NCBI GenBank assembly: GCA_024637055.1
Contig: JAGXFZ010000029.1
Span: 1 to 43,642 of the forward strand
Direction: 5' to 3'
Length of the DNA stretch: 43,642 bases
Origin: Gracilibacter sp.
Lineage (GTDB): Bacteria > Bacillota > Desulfitobacteriia > Desulfitobacteriales > Syntrophobotulaceae
Shown here: positions 43,530-43,642 of the stretch, one piece after another
Layout of the letters: each line of letters opens with the position of its first letter
Numbering within the stretch: the first letter of the stretch is position 1
The notes under the pieces: model-generated
Database searches by the model: none
What the model saw: only the letters and a program-made list of their open reading frames with translations
Told to the model about the DNA's origin: nothing
Program-made: the position numbers and the translations under genes

Positions 43530-43642
43530 CCCTCTGCCGACACTTTTCCACCAGTGGAATACATTCCGTTAAGATATTTTGCTTATATGTCCTGATAGTA
43601 TAGCAGTCTTTTTAGATAAATACTTCTGTAAATACTGGCCGG

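Overview
The window reads as a chromosomal segment of an anaerobic, moderately AT-rich Firmicute of the Clostridia type. The basis is strong AGGAGG-type ribosome sites, a rapZ-yvcK-whiA-rpoN block, phosphoglycerate mutase of the metal-dependent GpmI type, a K+-dependent membrane pyrophosphatase, and a CoA/ferredoxin-linked 2-oxoacid oxidoreductase. The genus cannot be fixed from the sequence alone. All 38 genes I support lie on the minus strand, so transcription runs from high to low coordinates. I saw no tRNA, rRNA, CRISPR array or insertion sequence.

Layout in transcription order (high to low coordinates): panB with a good sigmaA promoter; a small exported DUF2680-like protein; a Cof-type HAD phosphatase; the phosphate operon pstS-pstC-pstA-pstB-phoU behind an 11-bp-periodic Pho box; an arsenite unit acr3-arsR, with a perfect palindrome over a consensus promoter, followed by a B12-binding radical SAM gene; an orphan solute-binding lipoprotein leading into rapZ-yvcK-whiA-rpoN; a Na/phosphate cotransporter; trkA-trkH for potassium; a PrpR-type sigma54 activator; an organic-acid catabolic island; then pgk-tpiA-gpmI-eno, secG, hppA, a carboxylesterase, an HD-domain protein and the 5' part of smpB, which runs off the left edge.

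The most interesting part is the island at about 9.7-22.1 kb. It begins with the sigma54 activator, a terminator, an upstream cluster of four GTTTCAT elements in two 17-bp-spaced pairs, and a near-perfect -24/-12 promoter. That promoter precedes porD-porA-porB-porG, a GntP-type permease, a lone aconitase/isopropylmalate-isomerase large subunit, a methyl-accepting protein with its Cache-like sensor at the C-terminus, and a GlcD/GlcF flavin/Fe-S 2-hydroxyacid dehydrogenase. It ends at a terminator just before the pgk promoter. The gene set suggests a linear route: import of a hydroxy acid, hydroxyl migration, flavin-linked oxidation to a 2-oxoacid, and ferredoxin-linked conversion to an acyl-CoA, with a dedicated receptor and regulator. 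The substrate is unknown. rpoN lies in the same window.

The island, with trk and the Na/phosphate gene, lies between rpoN and pgk, where many Firmicutes carry cggR and gapA; neither gene is present here. RNase R is likewise absent from the usual secG-rnr-smpB neighbourhood. Many ORF-track starts were moved to downstream starts that have a proper ribosome site; reasons are given per entry.
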